Below are positions 35,078 to 43,951 of a stretch of 64,000 nucleotides of DNA, one piece after another. The stretch spans positions 248,001 through 312,000 of the forward strand of contig NZ_BMUI01000002.1 of assembly GCF_014650115.1 (NCBI RefSeq), in the 5' to 3' direction. Position 1 is the first letter of the stretch, and each line of letters begins with the position of its first letter. The notes under the pieces were generated by a model, which was not told where the DNA came from, ran no database searches, and was given only the letters and a program-made list of their open reading frames with translations. The translations under genes were made by a program, and so were the position numbers. This stretch comes from Streptomyces olivaceoviridis (GTDB taxonomy: Bacteria > Actinomycetota > Actinomycetes > Streptomycetales > Streptomycetaceae).

Positions 35078-35863
35078 ATGCGACCGCGACCGCGACCCCC
35101 GGTCAACGGCCGAGGCATATTCAGCGGCACCGGGCTCATCGTCACCGCCCTGGCGGCGACGGTCGTCGCGCTGCTCGTCCCGCTGTGGTCGTACGCCGAC
35201 CGGCAGGACGGCCCGGCGAGCGCGAGCGTGCTCAGCGCGCGGACGGTGACGACGCCGTACGGCCCGCTGTCCGCGCAGGACCGGGACTTCGTCACCAGGG
35301 TCCGGCTGGCCGGGCTGTGGGAGCTGCCCGCCGGAGAGCTGGCGCAGCGGAAGGGGACCACGCCCGCCGTCCGCACGGCCGGCCGGCACCTCGTCGACGG
35401 CCACACCTCCCTCGACGCGCACGTCCGGACGGTTGCCACCCAGCTCGGCATCGCCCTGCCCAACGAGCCGAACGAGCAGCAGAAGCAGTGGCTCGCCACC
35501 CTGGACACGGCCGAGGGCCAGGACTTCGACCGACAGTTCGCCGGCCTCCTCCGGCTCGCCCACGGCCGGGTGTTCTCCCTGGTCGCGCAGATCCGGGCCG
35601 GCACCCAGAACTCCCTGGTCCGCGATCTCGCCGACGACGCCAACGCGACGGTTCTGGACCACATCAAGGTCCTGGAGGCGACCGGGTACGTCGACTTCGC
35701 CGCGCTGGCCAGGGATCTGACGGCCTCCGCCTCCCCGGTGCCGACCCCGGCAGAGGTCGACCCGAGCGCGGCCGTACCGGTCGAGCCGTCACCGGTCGAG
35801 CCGTCACCGGCCGATCCGTCAGCGGGCCGGGCGTCACAGGACCAAGCGTCACAGGACCCCTGA
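35078..35863 (+). CDS. DUF4142 family exported protein
   Basis: The 261-residue product has one N-terminal transmembrane or uncleaved signal segment (about 12-35), then a helical domain (about 60-215) with LSAQDRDFVTRVRLAGLWEL, ELAQRKGTTPAVRTAGRHLVDGHTSL and DFDRQFAGLLRLAHGRVFSLV. This is the ferritin-like helical pattern of DUF4142, though several of the usual His/Glu positions are not obvious. The tail is a Pro/Ser/Glu repeat (VEPSPVEPSP). AGGAGG precedes the ATG. It lies between the DUF692 and TIGR04222 genes, all on the same strand. Confidence 0.82.
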   Translation: MRPRPRPPVNGRGIFSGTGLIVTALAATVVALLVPLWSYADRQDGPASASVLSARTVTTPYGPLSAQDRDFVTRVRLAGLWELPAGELAQRKGTTPAVRTAGRHLVDGHTSLDAHVRTVATQLGIALPNEPNEQQKQWLATLDTAEGQDFDRQFAGLLRLAHGRVFSLVAQIRAGTQNSLVRDLADDANATVLDHIKVLEATGYVDFAALARDLTASASPVPTPAEVDPSAAVPVEPSPVEPSPADPSAGRASQDQASQDP

Positions 35864-35960
35864 CCAGCCCGGAAAGCGGAACGTCACAGACCGGCAACAC
35901 TGCGTCCGGATCGTGAAATGGGCATGGCGTCCGCCCGGTCCTCTGACATAGAAACACGTC

Positions 35961-36740
35961 ATGTTCTGGGTCCTTCTCCTGCTCCTGGCCTGGGGTTTCG
36001 CCGGTACGGCCTGCACCCGGCTGTGCCTGACGGCCGTCCGCGCGGCAGCCACGGACGTGCGTGACGCGCCGACGGACGGGGAGCGTGATCTGACGCTGTA
36101 CGAGGCGGCCTTCCTCTCCGGCGGTCCCGCGCGGGTCGCCGATGTGACCCTGGTCTCCATGGCCCGCCAGCGCCGGCTGCTGCTCGCGCACACCGGCTGG
36201 GCCACGGTCGTGGACCCGCGCGGGCGGGACGAGATGGAGCGGTCCGTCATAGGAGCCATAGGGCCGGAGGGGCAGTCGCGGATCGCGCCGGTACGGGCCC
36301 GGGCGGCCGGGGCCGAGGCCGTGCGCCGATTGGCCGACGGGCTGGTCCGCGCGGGTCTCGCGGTGCCCGAGGGCACGGGGACGACCGTGGGCGCCGCCGT
36401 CCGCCAGGTACGCGCCGCCGTGCTCGCCGTGGCCGCGCTGAGCGTGACCGCGCTACTGCTGCCCGTCCAGACCGGGACGCCCCGCCTGCTGGTGGGCCTG
36501 TGGTTCGCCCTGCCCCTCACCCTGGCGCTGAGCTGTCTGGCCATCGCCCGGTTCGAGGTGCATCCGTACTCGCGCTGGGCCTCCCCTGCCGGGCAGCGGC
36601 TGCTGAGCGCGCTGGCCGGTAAGCCGGCCGGTGACGAGCGGTCGTTCCTCACCTCCGTCGCCGTCCGCGGCATCCGCGCGATAGGCGAACCGGGGCTGCG
36701 CGCGGCCTTCACCCACCGCGACCAGCCCTGGCGGGAGTGA
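35961..36740 (+). CDS. TIGR04222 domain membrane protein lacking the usual low-complexity tail
   Basis: The product has 259 residues. The N-terminal hydrophobic segment with two cysteines (LLLAWGFAGTACTRLCLTAV, about 7-26) is followed by the TIGR04222 core with LYEAAFLSGGPARVADVTLVSMARQRRLLL. Two further membrane segments lie at about 155-170 and 175-195. Homologues often end in a long Gly/Cys-rich tail and sit beside DUF692 genes. Here the protein stops at HRDQPWRE, and the DNA just beyond the stop is Gly-codon-rich in frame but short and without a Cys series. It may be a naturally tail-less form or one that lost its tail. Confidence 0.82.
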   Translation: MFWVLLLLLAWGFAGTACTRLCLTAVRAAATDVRDAPTDGERDLTLYEAAFLSGGPARVADVTLVSMARQRRLLLAHTGWATVVDPRGRDEMERSVIGAIGPEGQSRIAPVRARAAGAEAVRRLADGLVRAGLAVPEGTGTTVGAAVRQVRAAVLAVAALSVTALLLPVQTGTPRLLVGLWFALPLTLALSCLAIARFEVHPYSRWASPAGQRLLSALAGKPAGDERSFLTSVAVRGIRAIGEPGLRAAFTHRDQPWRE

Positions 36741-36968
36741 GAACCCCCGGGCGGAATCCGGCGGAGCGAGGGCGGCGTCGGGGGCGGCCACCGGGAGCCG
36801 CTTCCGGGGGGCGGCTTCCAGAGGCGGCTTCCGGGGGCGCATAGGGGGCATTGGGGCCGACACCGGCCCGACGGTGCTTGCCTTCCCCCACAGTCGACCG
36901 AAATATCCCTTCTGTCGTCGCCGGGCCATGGCAGCCGCCATCGCCGCCGCGCACCGAAGGGATACGCG

Positions 36969-38627
36969 ATGAAAGCTGCCGCCCTCTACTCGGCCGCCGG
37001 TTCCTTGCTCCTGACCACCCTGGCCGCGGCCCCGGCGGGCGGCACGACCGGCACCCCCGACACGGTGGGCGCCCCCGGCGCGGCCGAGCTGCGCGGCACC
37101 GCGGTGGCCGTGGCCCGCGCCCGGGCGGCCGGGATCGACTTCGGTCCCTGCGCTGCCGCCGACGTCCCGGAGGCACCGGCCGGCGTGCGGTGCGGCACGG
37201 TGAGCGTCCCGCTGGACTACGCGCACCCGAACGGCAAGCGGATCCGGCTGACCGTCAGCCGCGCCCAGGCCACCCACAAGGACCCGCGCAACAGCAAGCG
37301 CAGGGTCCCCCGGCAGGGCGCCCTGGTCTTCAACCCGGGCGGCCCCGGCGCCTCCGGCATGTACTTCCCGCTCATCGGGACGATCCCGGCGTGGCAGCGG
37401 ATCGCCGCCGCCTATGACCTCGTCGGCTACGCCCCGCGCGGAGTGGGCCGGTCGGCGCCGCTGTCCTGCGAGGACCCGAAGCGCTTCTTCAAGGCGCCCA
37501 CCGCGTCACCGACGCACCCGTCGGAGGCGTACAAGCGGCAGCGCATCGCGCAGGCGAAGGCGTACGCGCGCGGCTGCGCCCAGCGGTCCGGGAGCGGGCT
37601 GCGGTTCTACAACTCGCTCAACAACGCCCGTGACCTGGACGTCCTGCGGGCCGCGCTGGGCGAGGACCGGCTGACCTTCATGGGCGCGTCGTACGGCACC
37701 TACTTCGGCGCGCTCTACGCGACGATGTTCCCCTCCCACGTGCGGCGCATGGTGCTGGACTCGGCGGTGAACCCGGACCCGCAGAAGATCTGGTACCGCA
37801 GCAACCTGGACCAGTCGGTGGCGTTCGAGGAGCGCTGGGCGGACTTCCGTGACTGGATCGCCCGGCACGACGACGCGTACCGGCTCGGTGCCACGCCCGC
37901 GCGGGTGCAGCGCAGCTACGACACCGCGCGCGAACGGCTGGCCGGGAAGGCGGCGGGCGGGACGGTCGGTCCCGGCCAGTTGCAGAACGTCTTCCTGGCG
38001 GCCGGGTACTACGACGACTTCTGGCCGAGCCGCGCGGCGGCGCTCTCGGCGTATCTGCGCGGCGACCCGAAGCCGCTGGTCCGGCTGGCCACGCCGAGCC
38101 CGGAGAGCGCCGCGGAGGCGGAGAACGGCAGCGCGGTGTACACGGCCGTGGAGTGCAACGACGCGCCCTGGCCGACGGACTGGGCGGTGTGGGACCGGGA
38201 CAACACGCGCCTCGCCCGGGTCGCGCCCTTCGAGACCTGGGACAACGCGTGGATGAACCTGCCGTGCGCCTACTGGCCGGCGCCCCGGCAACGGCCGCTG
38301 GACGTGCGGACCGGGCTCGGTGAGCTGCCGCCGGTGCTGGTCCTGGCGGCCGAGCGGGACGCCGCCGCCCCGTACCAGGGCGCGCTGGAGATGAACCGGC
38401 GGCTGGCCGGCTCGGTGCTGGTGACCGAGCGGGACGCGGGCACCCACGGCGTCGGGGGCGGGCCCAACAGGTGCGTCAACGGGTACCTGGAGGCGTACCT
38501 GCTGGAGGGCCGTGTCCCGGCGCGGCACGCGTCGTGCGCGCCGCGCCCCGAACCGGTCGCCTCCGGCGGTCCGGCCGACGACAGCGTTCGGCGGGACGCG
38601 CTCAAGGGGAAAGCCGACCGGCGTTAG
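36969..38627 (+). CDS. Secreted alpha/beta-hydrolase peptidase (tripeptidyl aminopeptidase family)
   Basis: The 552-residue product has a signal peptide with core YSAAGSLLLTTLAAAPA, then an alpha/beta-hydrolase fold. The oxyanion region is VFNPGGPGASG, the nucleophile Ser is in FMGASYGTYFGALYA, the acid Asp in LAAERDAAAPY and the His in DAGTHGV. Cys pairs (GPCAA/VRC, SCED/GCAQ, ECND/PCAY, NRC/ASC) fit extracellular disulfides. It matches the SlpD/SlpE and Tap-like exopeptidases of Streptomyces that trim peptides outside the cell. Monocistronic. Confidence 0.92.
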   Translation: MKAAALYSAAGSLLLTTLAAAPAGGTTGTPDTVGAPGAAELRGTAVAVARARAAGIDFGPCAAADVPEAPAGVRCGTVSVPLDYAHPNGKRIRLTVSRAQATHKDPRNSKRRVPRQGALVFNPGGPGASGMYFPLIGTIPAWQRIAAAYDLVGYAPRGVGRSAPLSCEDPKRFFKAPTASPTHPSEAYKRQRIAQAKAYARGCAQRSGSGLRFYNSLNNARDLDVLRAALGEDRLTFMGASYGTYFGALYATMFPSHVRRMVLDSAVNPDPQKIWYRSNLDQSVAFEERWADFRDWIARHDDAYRLGATPARVQRSYDTARERLAGKAAGGTVGPGQLQNVFLAAGYYDDFWPSRAAALSAYLRGDPKPLVRLATPSPESAAEAENGSAVYTAVECNDAPWPTDWAVWDRDNTRLARVAPFETWDNAWMNLPCAYWPAPRQRPLDVRTGLGELPPVLVLAAERDAAAPYQGALEMNRRLAGSVLVTERDAGTHGVGGGPNRCVNGYLEAYLLEGRVPARHASCAPRPEPVASGGPADDSVRRDALKGKADRR

Positions 38628-38659
38628 GCGCGACTACCGGGGTGCCTGCTCAGGCCGTC

Positions 38660-38715
38660 GGTCGGCTGCGGGTTCGTGCCTGATCTCGCCGTTCCCCGCG
38701 CCCCTTCGGGGCGCT
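38660..38715 (-). repeat. Streptomyces intergenic repeat, copy 2 (inverted), with stem-loop
   Basis: On the minus strand this reads GAAGGGGCGCGGGGAACGGC and continues with a diverged tail. GCGCCCC-TTC-GGGGCGC (38698-38714) forms a stem just past the hemQ stop, so the element may also serve as a terminator for the leftward haem genes. Confidence 0.75.
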
Positions 38716-39447
38716 TCAGGCGAGGTCCGCCACCAGTTCGCCGATGTCCTTGCGGCGGCCCGTGAAGAACGGGACCTCCTCGCGGACGTGCATGCGGGCC
38801 TCGGAGGCGCGCAGGTGGCGCATGAGGTCGACGATGCGGTACAGCTCGTCGGCCTCGAAGGCCAGGATCCACTCGTAGTCGCCGAGGGAGAACGAGGCGA
38901 CCGTGTTGGCGCGCACGTCCGGGTAGCCGCGGGCCATCTTGCCGTGGTCGGCGAGCATGCGGCGGCGGTCCTCGTCGGGCAGCAGGTACCAGTCGTAGGA
39001 GCGGACGAACGGGTAGACGCTCACGTAGTTGCGGGGCGTCTCGTCGGCGAGGAACGCCGGGATGTGCGAGCGGTTGAACTCGGCGGGGCGGTGCAGCGCC
39101 ATGTTCGACCACACGGGCGTGAGCGCGCGGCCCAGCCTGGTGCGGCGGAAGAGGTTGTACGCCTCCTGGAGCTGGTCGCTGGTCTCGGCGTGCCACCAGA
39201 TCATGACGTCGGCGTCGGCGCGCAGGCCGGAGACGTCGTAGGTGCCGCGGATCGTCACGTCCTTGGCGGCGAGCTGGTCGAACAGCTCCTGGACCTCGTC
39301 GGCGTAACCCGCGCGGTCCTGCGGGAGCACGTCCTTCAGCTTGAAGACGGACCAGAGGGTGTAGCGGATGACCTCGTTGAGGTCCTTGGCCAGCTTGCCC
39401 TTGTTCGGGATCCTGCCGGACTCGGTGGTGGGGGCGTCGTCACTCAT
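38716..39447 (-). CDS. hemQ: Coproheme decarboxylase HemQ (ChdC)
   Basis: This 243-residue chlorite-dismutase-family protein has the actinobacterial HemQ features [18 protein letters not shown] with the catalytic Tyr (about 145), [15 protein letters not shown] with the proximal His (about 168), and [15 protein letters not shown]. It converts coproheme to haem b as the last step of the coproporphyrin-dependent route. It begins 5 bases after hemG and is co-transcribed with it. Absence of the distal Arg of true chlorite dismutases is expected for this clade. Confidence 0.95.
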   Translation of the reverse strand: MSDDAPTTESGRIPNKGKLAKDLNEVIRYTLWSVFKLKDVLPQDRAGYADEVQELFDQLAAKDVTIRGTYDVSGLRADADVMIWWHAETSDQLQEAYNLFRRTRLGRALTPVWSNMALHRPAEFNRSHIPAFLADETPRNYVSVYPFVRSYDWYLLPDEDRRRMLADHGKMARGYPDVRANTVASFSLGDYEWILAFEADELYRIVDLMRHLRASEARMHVREEVPFFTGRRKDIGELVADLA

Positions 39448-39452
39448 GGTCC

Positions 39453-40922
39453 CTATTCTCCCGCTCCGCCGTGCAGGCTCTGCACCGGGTTGGCCGTGAG
39501 CTCCCGGACCCCGGTGAGGTCGCCGCCGAGCTGGTCCACCGCCGCGTACGCGCTCGCGATGCAGGCCGGGATGCCGACGCCGTCGTACTGGGCGCCGCAC
39601 ACCGCGAGCCCCGGGAGCTTGGCGATCTGCTCGCGGACGCGGGCCACGCGCGCGTGGTGCCCGACCGGGTACTGCGGCAGGCCGTCGGTCCAGCGGGTGA
39701 CCCGGGTCCGCAGGGGCACGGCGGCCAGGCCGGTGGCCTCCCGCAGGTCGTGCCGGGAGACCTCCACCAGGTCGGCGTCGTCCCGGCCGAGGACCTCCGT
39801 CTCGCCGTGGCGGCCCACGGACGTGCGCAGGACGGCCACGTCCGGGTCCTCCTCGGCGATCCAGCCCCACTTCCGGGAGGCGAAGGTCGAGGCCTTGATG
39901 GTGCGGCCGTCGACGGGCGGCACCAGGAAGCCGCTGCCCTCGGGCAGGTTCAGGTCGGCGCGCCGGTAGGCGAGGGTGATCAGGGCCATCGAGGCGTACT
40001 CGACGGCGGCCAGCTCGGCGGCGGCTCCCGGGGCCTCGGCGCGCAGCAGGGCGGCGGCGGCCGGGGCGGGTACGGCGACGATCACGGCGTCGGCGCGCAG
40101 CACGCGCTCCCCGGCGGTGATCCGCCAGCCGCCGGCCGCCTCCCGGCGCAGTTCACGCGCGGGCGTGCCGGTCAGGATCTCGCCGCCCCGCGCGCGCACC
40201 GAGTCGGCGACCGCCGGCGGCAGCCGCCCGACCCCGCCGGCGATGCCCATGAAGACCGGCCCGGTCTGCTGCTGGGCGGCGGCCTTCGCCTGGATCTCGC
40301 GGACGCCCTCCGTGAGGGAGGCGTGGGTGCGGGCGGCCTGGAAGAGCTGGGGGACGGCGGAGCGCATCGAGATGCGGTAGGCGTCGCCCGCGTACACCCC
40401 GCCGAGCAGGGGTTCGACGAGCCGGTCGACGACCTCGCGGCCGATCCGGGCCGCCACGTACTCCCCCACGGCCACGTCGTCGCCGACCTCGGTGCGGGGC
40501 AGGTCGGCGTCGCGCTCGATGCGGGCCAGGCCCTCGTCCGACAGGATGCCGGCCAGGGCGGCGGCGGAGCCGGGCACGCCCATCACATGGCCCTTGGGCA
40601 TGGGCCGCAGGGCGCCCCGGGTCCAGATCGAGGCGGTCGCGGTGGCGGGCGGCTGGAGCAGCTCGCCGAGGCCGGCCTCGCGCGCGAGGGCCACCGCTTC
40701 GGGGCGGCGGGCGAGCATGGACTCGGCGCCCAGGTCGACGCGCACGCCGGCGATCTCGCCGGGCAGCAGCTTGCCGCCGACGCGGTCGCCGGCCTCCAGC
40801 ACGGTCACCCGCGCTCCGCGCCCCAGCAGCCGGTGCGCTGCGGCCAGCCCGGCGATGCCGGCCCCGATGACGACGACGTGCCCCGGGCTCCCGCCCGGCG
40901 CGCTGCTACCCGTTGCGCTCAT
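39453..40922 (-). CDS. hemG: Coproporphyrinogen/protoporphyrinogen oxidase
   Basis: This 489-residue flavoprotein has the FAD dinucleotide fold [18 protein letters not shown] (about 15-32) and [32 protein letters not shown] with [11 protein letters not shown], and the C-terminal [20 protein letters not shown] (FAD-binding) follow. It oxidises the porphyrinogen intermediate; with HemQ downstream the in vivo substrate is most likely coproporphyrinogen III (CgoX role). It sits between hemQ and the DUF4349 remnant and is leftward like hemE. Confidence 0.94.
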   Translation of the reverse strand: MSATGSSAPGGSPGHVVVIGAGIAGLAAAHRLLGRGARVTVLEAGDRVGGKLLPGEIAGVRVDLGAESMLARRPEAVALAREAGLGELLQPPATATASIWTRGALRPMPKGHVMGVPGSAAALAGILSDEGLARIERDADLPRTEVGDDVAVGEYVAARIGREVVDRLVEPLLGGVYAGDAYRISMRSAVPQLFQAARTHASLTEGVREIQAKAAAQQQTGPVFMGIAGGVGRLPPAVADSVRARGGEILTGTPARELRREAAGGWRITAGERVLRADAVIVAVPAPAAAALLRAEAPGAAAELAAVEYASMALITLAYRRADLNLPEGSGFLVPPVDGRTIKASTFASRKWGWIAEEDPDVAVLRTSVGRHGETEVLGRDDADLVEVSRHDLREATGLAAVPLRTRVTRWTDGLPQYPVGHHARVARVREQIAKLPGLAVCGAQYDGVGIPACIASAYAAVDQLGGDLTGVRELTANPVQSLHGGAGE

Positions 40923-41079
40923 GCCCCCACTCTCTCAGACCCCACCGACACTCCCGCCGGGAGGCGGTGTCCCAGGCGAGTCCGGACCGTGACCGCATCG
41001 GCACCGGCGCCGCCCGACGTTTCCGCACGGTCTGCCGTCGAAGGGCCGTCACAGCGCACAGCCCTCGGGGGGACCGCCC

Positions 41080-42063
41080 ATGCGCACACCACGCACCGCA
41101 CGCCGCCGCCGGGCCTCGGCCGGGGTCCTGCTCGCCGCCCGTCTCGCGCTCGCCGGGTGCGGCGGCGCCGACGACATGGGCGGCTCCTCCAAGGCCACCT
41201 CTGAGAGCAAGGCCGCCTCGGGCAGCGAGGCCGAGGCGGCCGGCGCCTCCGGGGCACGGCCGACGGCGGCAAGGCGGCCGGCGCCGGGGTCGCGCGCGGG
41301 ACGCCGAAGCTCGCCCCGGACGCGATCATCCGCACCGCGTCCCTCACCGTCGAGGTCAAGGACGTGCCGGGGGCCCTGGAGGCGGCCCGGACGACCGCGC
41401 GGGACGCGGGCGGTCACGTCGGCGACGAGACGACGAGCCGGGACACCGACGGGCACGAGCGGACCGGGTCGTGCCGCGCGTGCCCACCGGGAAGTACGAC
41501 GAGGTCCTCACCGGCCTCCGGGGAACGGGCCGGGGGGCGACCGCACGGCCAAGGCGGTCCACGTCACCGACCAGGTCGTGGACGTGGACGGCCGGGCGAG
41601 GTCACAGCGGGCCGGCGTGGCCGGGATCCGCGCGCTGATGGACCGGGCGGCCAAGCCGAGCGACGTCGTCGCCCTGGAGGGGGAGCCGAGCACCGCCAGG
41701 CCGATCCGGAGGCGCTGCCGGCCCGGCAGGCGTCCCTGAGGGACCGGACGAGCCTGGCCACCATCACCCTGTCGCTGTCCGAGACCCCGGTGCGGCAGGC
41801 GGACGACTCGCCGGGCTTCACGGACGCGCTGGCGGGCGGCCGGCACGCGTTCGTCGGCGTGCTGCGCTGGATCGCGCCGGCGCTCGGCGCGGCCCTGCCG
41901 TTCGTGGCGCTCGCCGCGCTGCTGGTGCCGCTGTGGCCGCGGGTCGTACGGCCCCGGCTGCCGCGCGGAGCCCGCGCCCGCGACGACCGCGCTCGGCCCG
42001 CCGCCGTCGGCCCGCCCCGCACCGGGCTCCGCCGGGGCGGCCGAGCGGGACGACGGGGACTGA
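41080..42063 (+). pseudogene. DUF4349 lipoprotein gene broken by at least four frameshifts
   Basis: Pieces of a DUF4349 protein can be read in order only by changing frame. A lipoprotein signal (LALAGCGGADD) comes first. After about 41255 the sequence reads LAPDAIIRTASLTVEVKDVP and HVGDETTSRDTDGHER. After about 41462 it reads VPTGKYDEVLTGLRGTG; after about 41535, AKAVHVTDQVVDVDGR and ALMDRAAK. After about 41695 it reads ARQASLRDRTSLATITLSL and the C-terminal membrane helix GAALPFVALAALLVPLW. Several Leu positions of the coiled coil have become Pro. The intended end is probably the TGA at 42061. Intact members are membrane-anchored coiled-coil proteins of unknown role. Confidence 0.8.
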
Positions 42064-42125
42064 GCCCGGACGGAGCCCGGGAGGGCGGCCGGGACGGGAG
42101 GAACCGCGCCCCGTAGCGTGTTCCC

Positions 42126-43526
42126 ATGAGCATGAGCGGTGAGCGGGGCAGCGGCGGCAGGGAACGGCTGGTCGTGATCGGCGGCGACGCCGCGGGCATG
42201 TCCGCGGCGTCGCAGGCGCGACGGCTGAGGGGCCCCGAGGAACTGGAGATCGTGGCCTTCGAACGCGGCCACTCCACCTCCTTCTCGGCGTGCGGCATCC
42301 CGTACTGGGTGGGCGGCGAGGTCCCCGAGCGGGACCGGCTCATCGCCCGGACGCCCGAGGAGCACCGGGCCCGCGGGATCGATCTGCGGCTGCGCACCGA
42401 GGTCACGGAGATCGACGTGCCGGGACAGCGGGTACGCGCGCGTGACGTCGATTCCGGCGCGGAGTCCTGGACGCCGTACGACCGGCTCGTCATCGCCACC
42501 GGCGCCCGCCCGGTCCGTCCGGACCTGCCCGGTGTGGACGCCCCCGGCGTGCACGGCGTCCAGACCCTGGACGACGGCCAGGCCCTGCTGGACACGCTGG
42601 CCCGCACGCGTGGCCGCAGGGCGGTGGTCGTCGGGGCCGGCTACATCGGCGTCGAGATGGCCGAGGCGCTGATCAACCGGGGCTTCGAGGTGACGGTCGT
42701 CAACCGCGGCAAGGAGCCCATGTCGACGCTCGACCCGGACATGGGCCGGATGGTGCACCGGGCCATGCAGGGCCTCGGCATCACCATGGTGAACAACGCG
42801 GAGGTCACCAAGATCCTCTCCGGGGAGGACGGCCGGGTGCGCGCGGTGGCCACCGAGCACGCCGAGTACCCGGCCGACCTGGTGGTCCTGGGCATCGGCG
42901 TCCGCCCGGAGACCGCCCTCGCCCGGGCGGCCGGCCTCCCGCTCGGCGCGCACGGCGGGCTGCTCACCGACCTCGCGATGCGGGTGCGCGGGCACGAGAA
43001 CATCTGGGCGGGCGGCGACTGCGTGGAGGTGCTGAACCTGGTCTCCGGGCAGGAGCAGTACGTCCCGCTCGGCACCCACGCCAACAAGCACGGCCAGGTC
43101 ATCGGCACCAACGCCGGCGGCGGCTACGCCACCTTCCCCGGTGTCGTCGGTACGGCGGTCAGCAAGGTCTGCGACCTGGAGATCGCCCGCACCGGACTGC
43201 GGGAGAAGGACGCCCGCCGGGTGGGTCTGCGCTTCGAGACGGTCACCATCGAGTCGACCAGCCGCGCCGGCTACTACCCCGGTGCCGCCCCCATGACGGT
43301 CAAGATGCTCGCCGAGTCGCGCACGGGCCGGTTGCTGGGCGTGCAGATCGTCGGCAGGGAGGGGGCGGCGAAGCGGGTCGACATCGCGGCGGTGGCGCTG
43401 ACCGCGCAGATGACGGTGGAACAGATGACGGCCCTGGACCTGGGCTACGCCCCGCCGTTCTCACCGGTGTGGGACCCGATCCTGGTGGCGGCGAGGAAGG
43501 CCGTCTCGAAGGTACGGGCAGGCTGA
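42126..43526 (+). CDS. CoA-disulfide reductase-like FAD/NAD(P) oxidoreductase
   Basis: This 466-residue class III pyridine-nucleotide-disulfide oxidoreductase has FAD motif RLVVIGGDAAGMSAASQARR (about 14-33) and the redox-active Cys in STSFSACGIPYWVGG (about 50-64). It also has NAD(P) motif AVVVGAGYIGVEMAEALINRG, IWAGGDCVEV and the dimerisation domain. The single Cys in SFSACGIPY is the hallmark of CoA-disulfide reductase/NADH oxidase relatives. It probably handles low-molecular-weight disulfides or persulfides. It follows the DUF4349 remnant. Confidence 0.9.
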   Translation: MSMSGERGSGGRERLVVIGGDAAGMSAASQARRLRGPEELEIVAFERGHSTSFSACGIPYWVGGEVPERDRLIARTPEEHRARGIDLRLRTEVTEIDVPGQRVRARDVDSGAESWTPYDRLVIATGARPVRPDLPGVDAPGVHGVQTLDDGQALLDTLARTRGRRAVVVGAGYIGVEMAEALINRGFEVTVVNRGKEPMSTLDPDMGRMVHRAMQGLGITMVNNAEVTKILSGEDGRVRAVATEHAEYPADLVVLGIGVRPETALARAAGLPLGAHGGLLTDLAMRVRGHENIWAGGDCVEVLNLVSGQEQYVPLGTHANKHGQVIGTNAGGGYATFPGVVGTAVSKVCDLEIARTGLREKDARRVGLRFETVTIESTSRAGYYPGAAPMTVKMLAESRTGRLLGVQIVGREGAAKRVDIAAVALTAQMTVEQMTALDLGYAPPFSPVWDPILVAARKAVSKVRAG

Positions 43527-43532
43527 CCGGCC

Positions 43533-43580
43533 GAAGGGGCGCGGGGAACCGCGCGACCGGCCACAACGGCGCCGCACCCC
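43533..43580 (+). repeat. Streptomyces intergenic repeat, copy 3
   Basis: GAAGGGGCGCGGGGAACCGC is followed by a segment closely matching copy 1 (GCGACCNGCCACAACG). It occupies the gap between the reductase stop and the convergent small gene. Confidence 0.78.
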
Positions 43581-43589
43581 GCGACGCGC

Positions 43590-43859
43590 CTACGCCGTGC
43601 CGGTGATCCGCGGCAGGGCCGAGACCGCCGCCGGCTGCTCCCCGGAGGGCTTCGCGTGGGACGCCGGCGGCCGGGTGGACCGCAGCCGGTAGCTCACCGC
43701 CTCGTCCAGTGTCACGGGCCGCTGCATCTGCGAGGCGAGCCGGCCCGCCTCCTGACCGAGCCGCGCGACGTCCTCCCAGGGGAGCCGTACGACCAGAGAG
43801 ATCTCCGCCTCACCGTCGGGCAGAGCGTGCATCGCCGTAACCTGCGGAGCGTTCGTCAT
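43590..43859 (-). CDS. Small conserved protein of unknown function
   Basis: This 89-residue protein begins MTNAPQVTAMHALPDGEAEI. It has a strand-helix pattern (EISLVVRLPWEDVARLGQEAGRLASQM) and then VTLDEAVSYRLRS with a Pro/Ser tail. The arrangement recalls small DNA-binding or antitoxin-like proteins, but no motif settles it. The ATG at 43859 with GAGGAAC upstream is preferred over an ATG 19 codons earlier that lacks a ribosome binding site. It is divergent from the rhomboid gene. Confidence 0.65.
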   Translation of the reverse strand: MTNAPQVTAMHALPDGEAEISLVVRLPWEDVARLGQEAGRLASQMQRPVTLDEAVSYRLRSTRPPASHAKPSGEQPAAVSALPRITGTA

Positions 43860-43951
43860 CGCCTGTTCCTCACGTCGGTTGAGGAGGGATACGCACACGC
43901 GCCCGGCGGCGTTCACCGATTCGTACGCCCGATCGCGGGCACTACTTCTGT

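Noticed and set aside
41080..42063. Reading the DUF4349 locus as two or three small real genes
   Set aside because: The fragments only make sense joined in order as one known protein family; separately they lack starts and ribosome binding sites.
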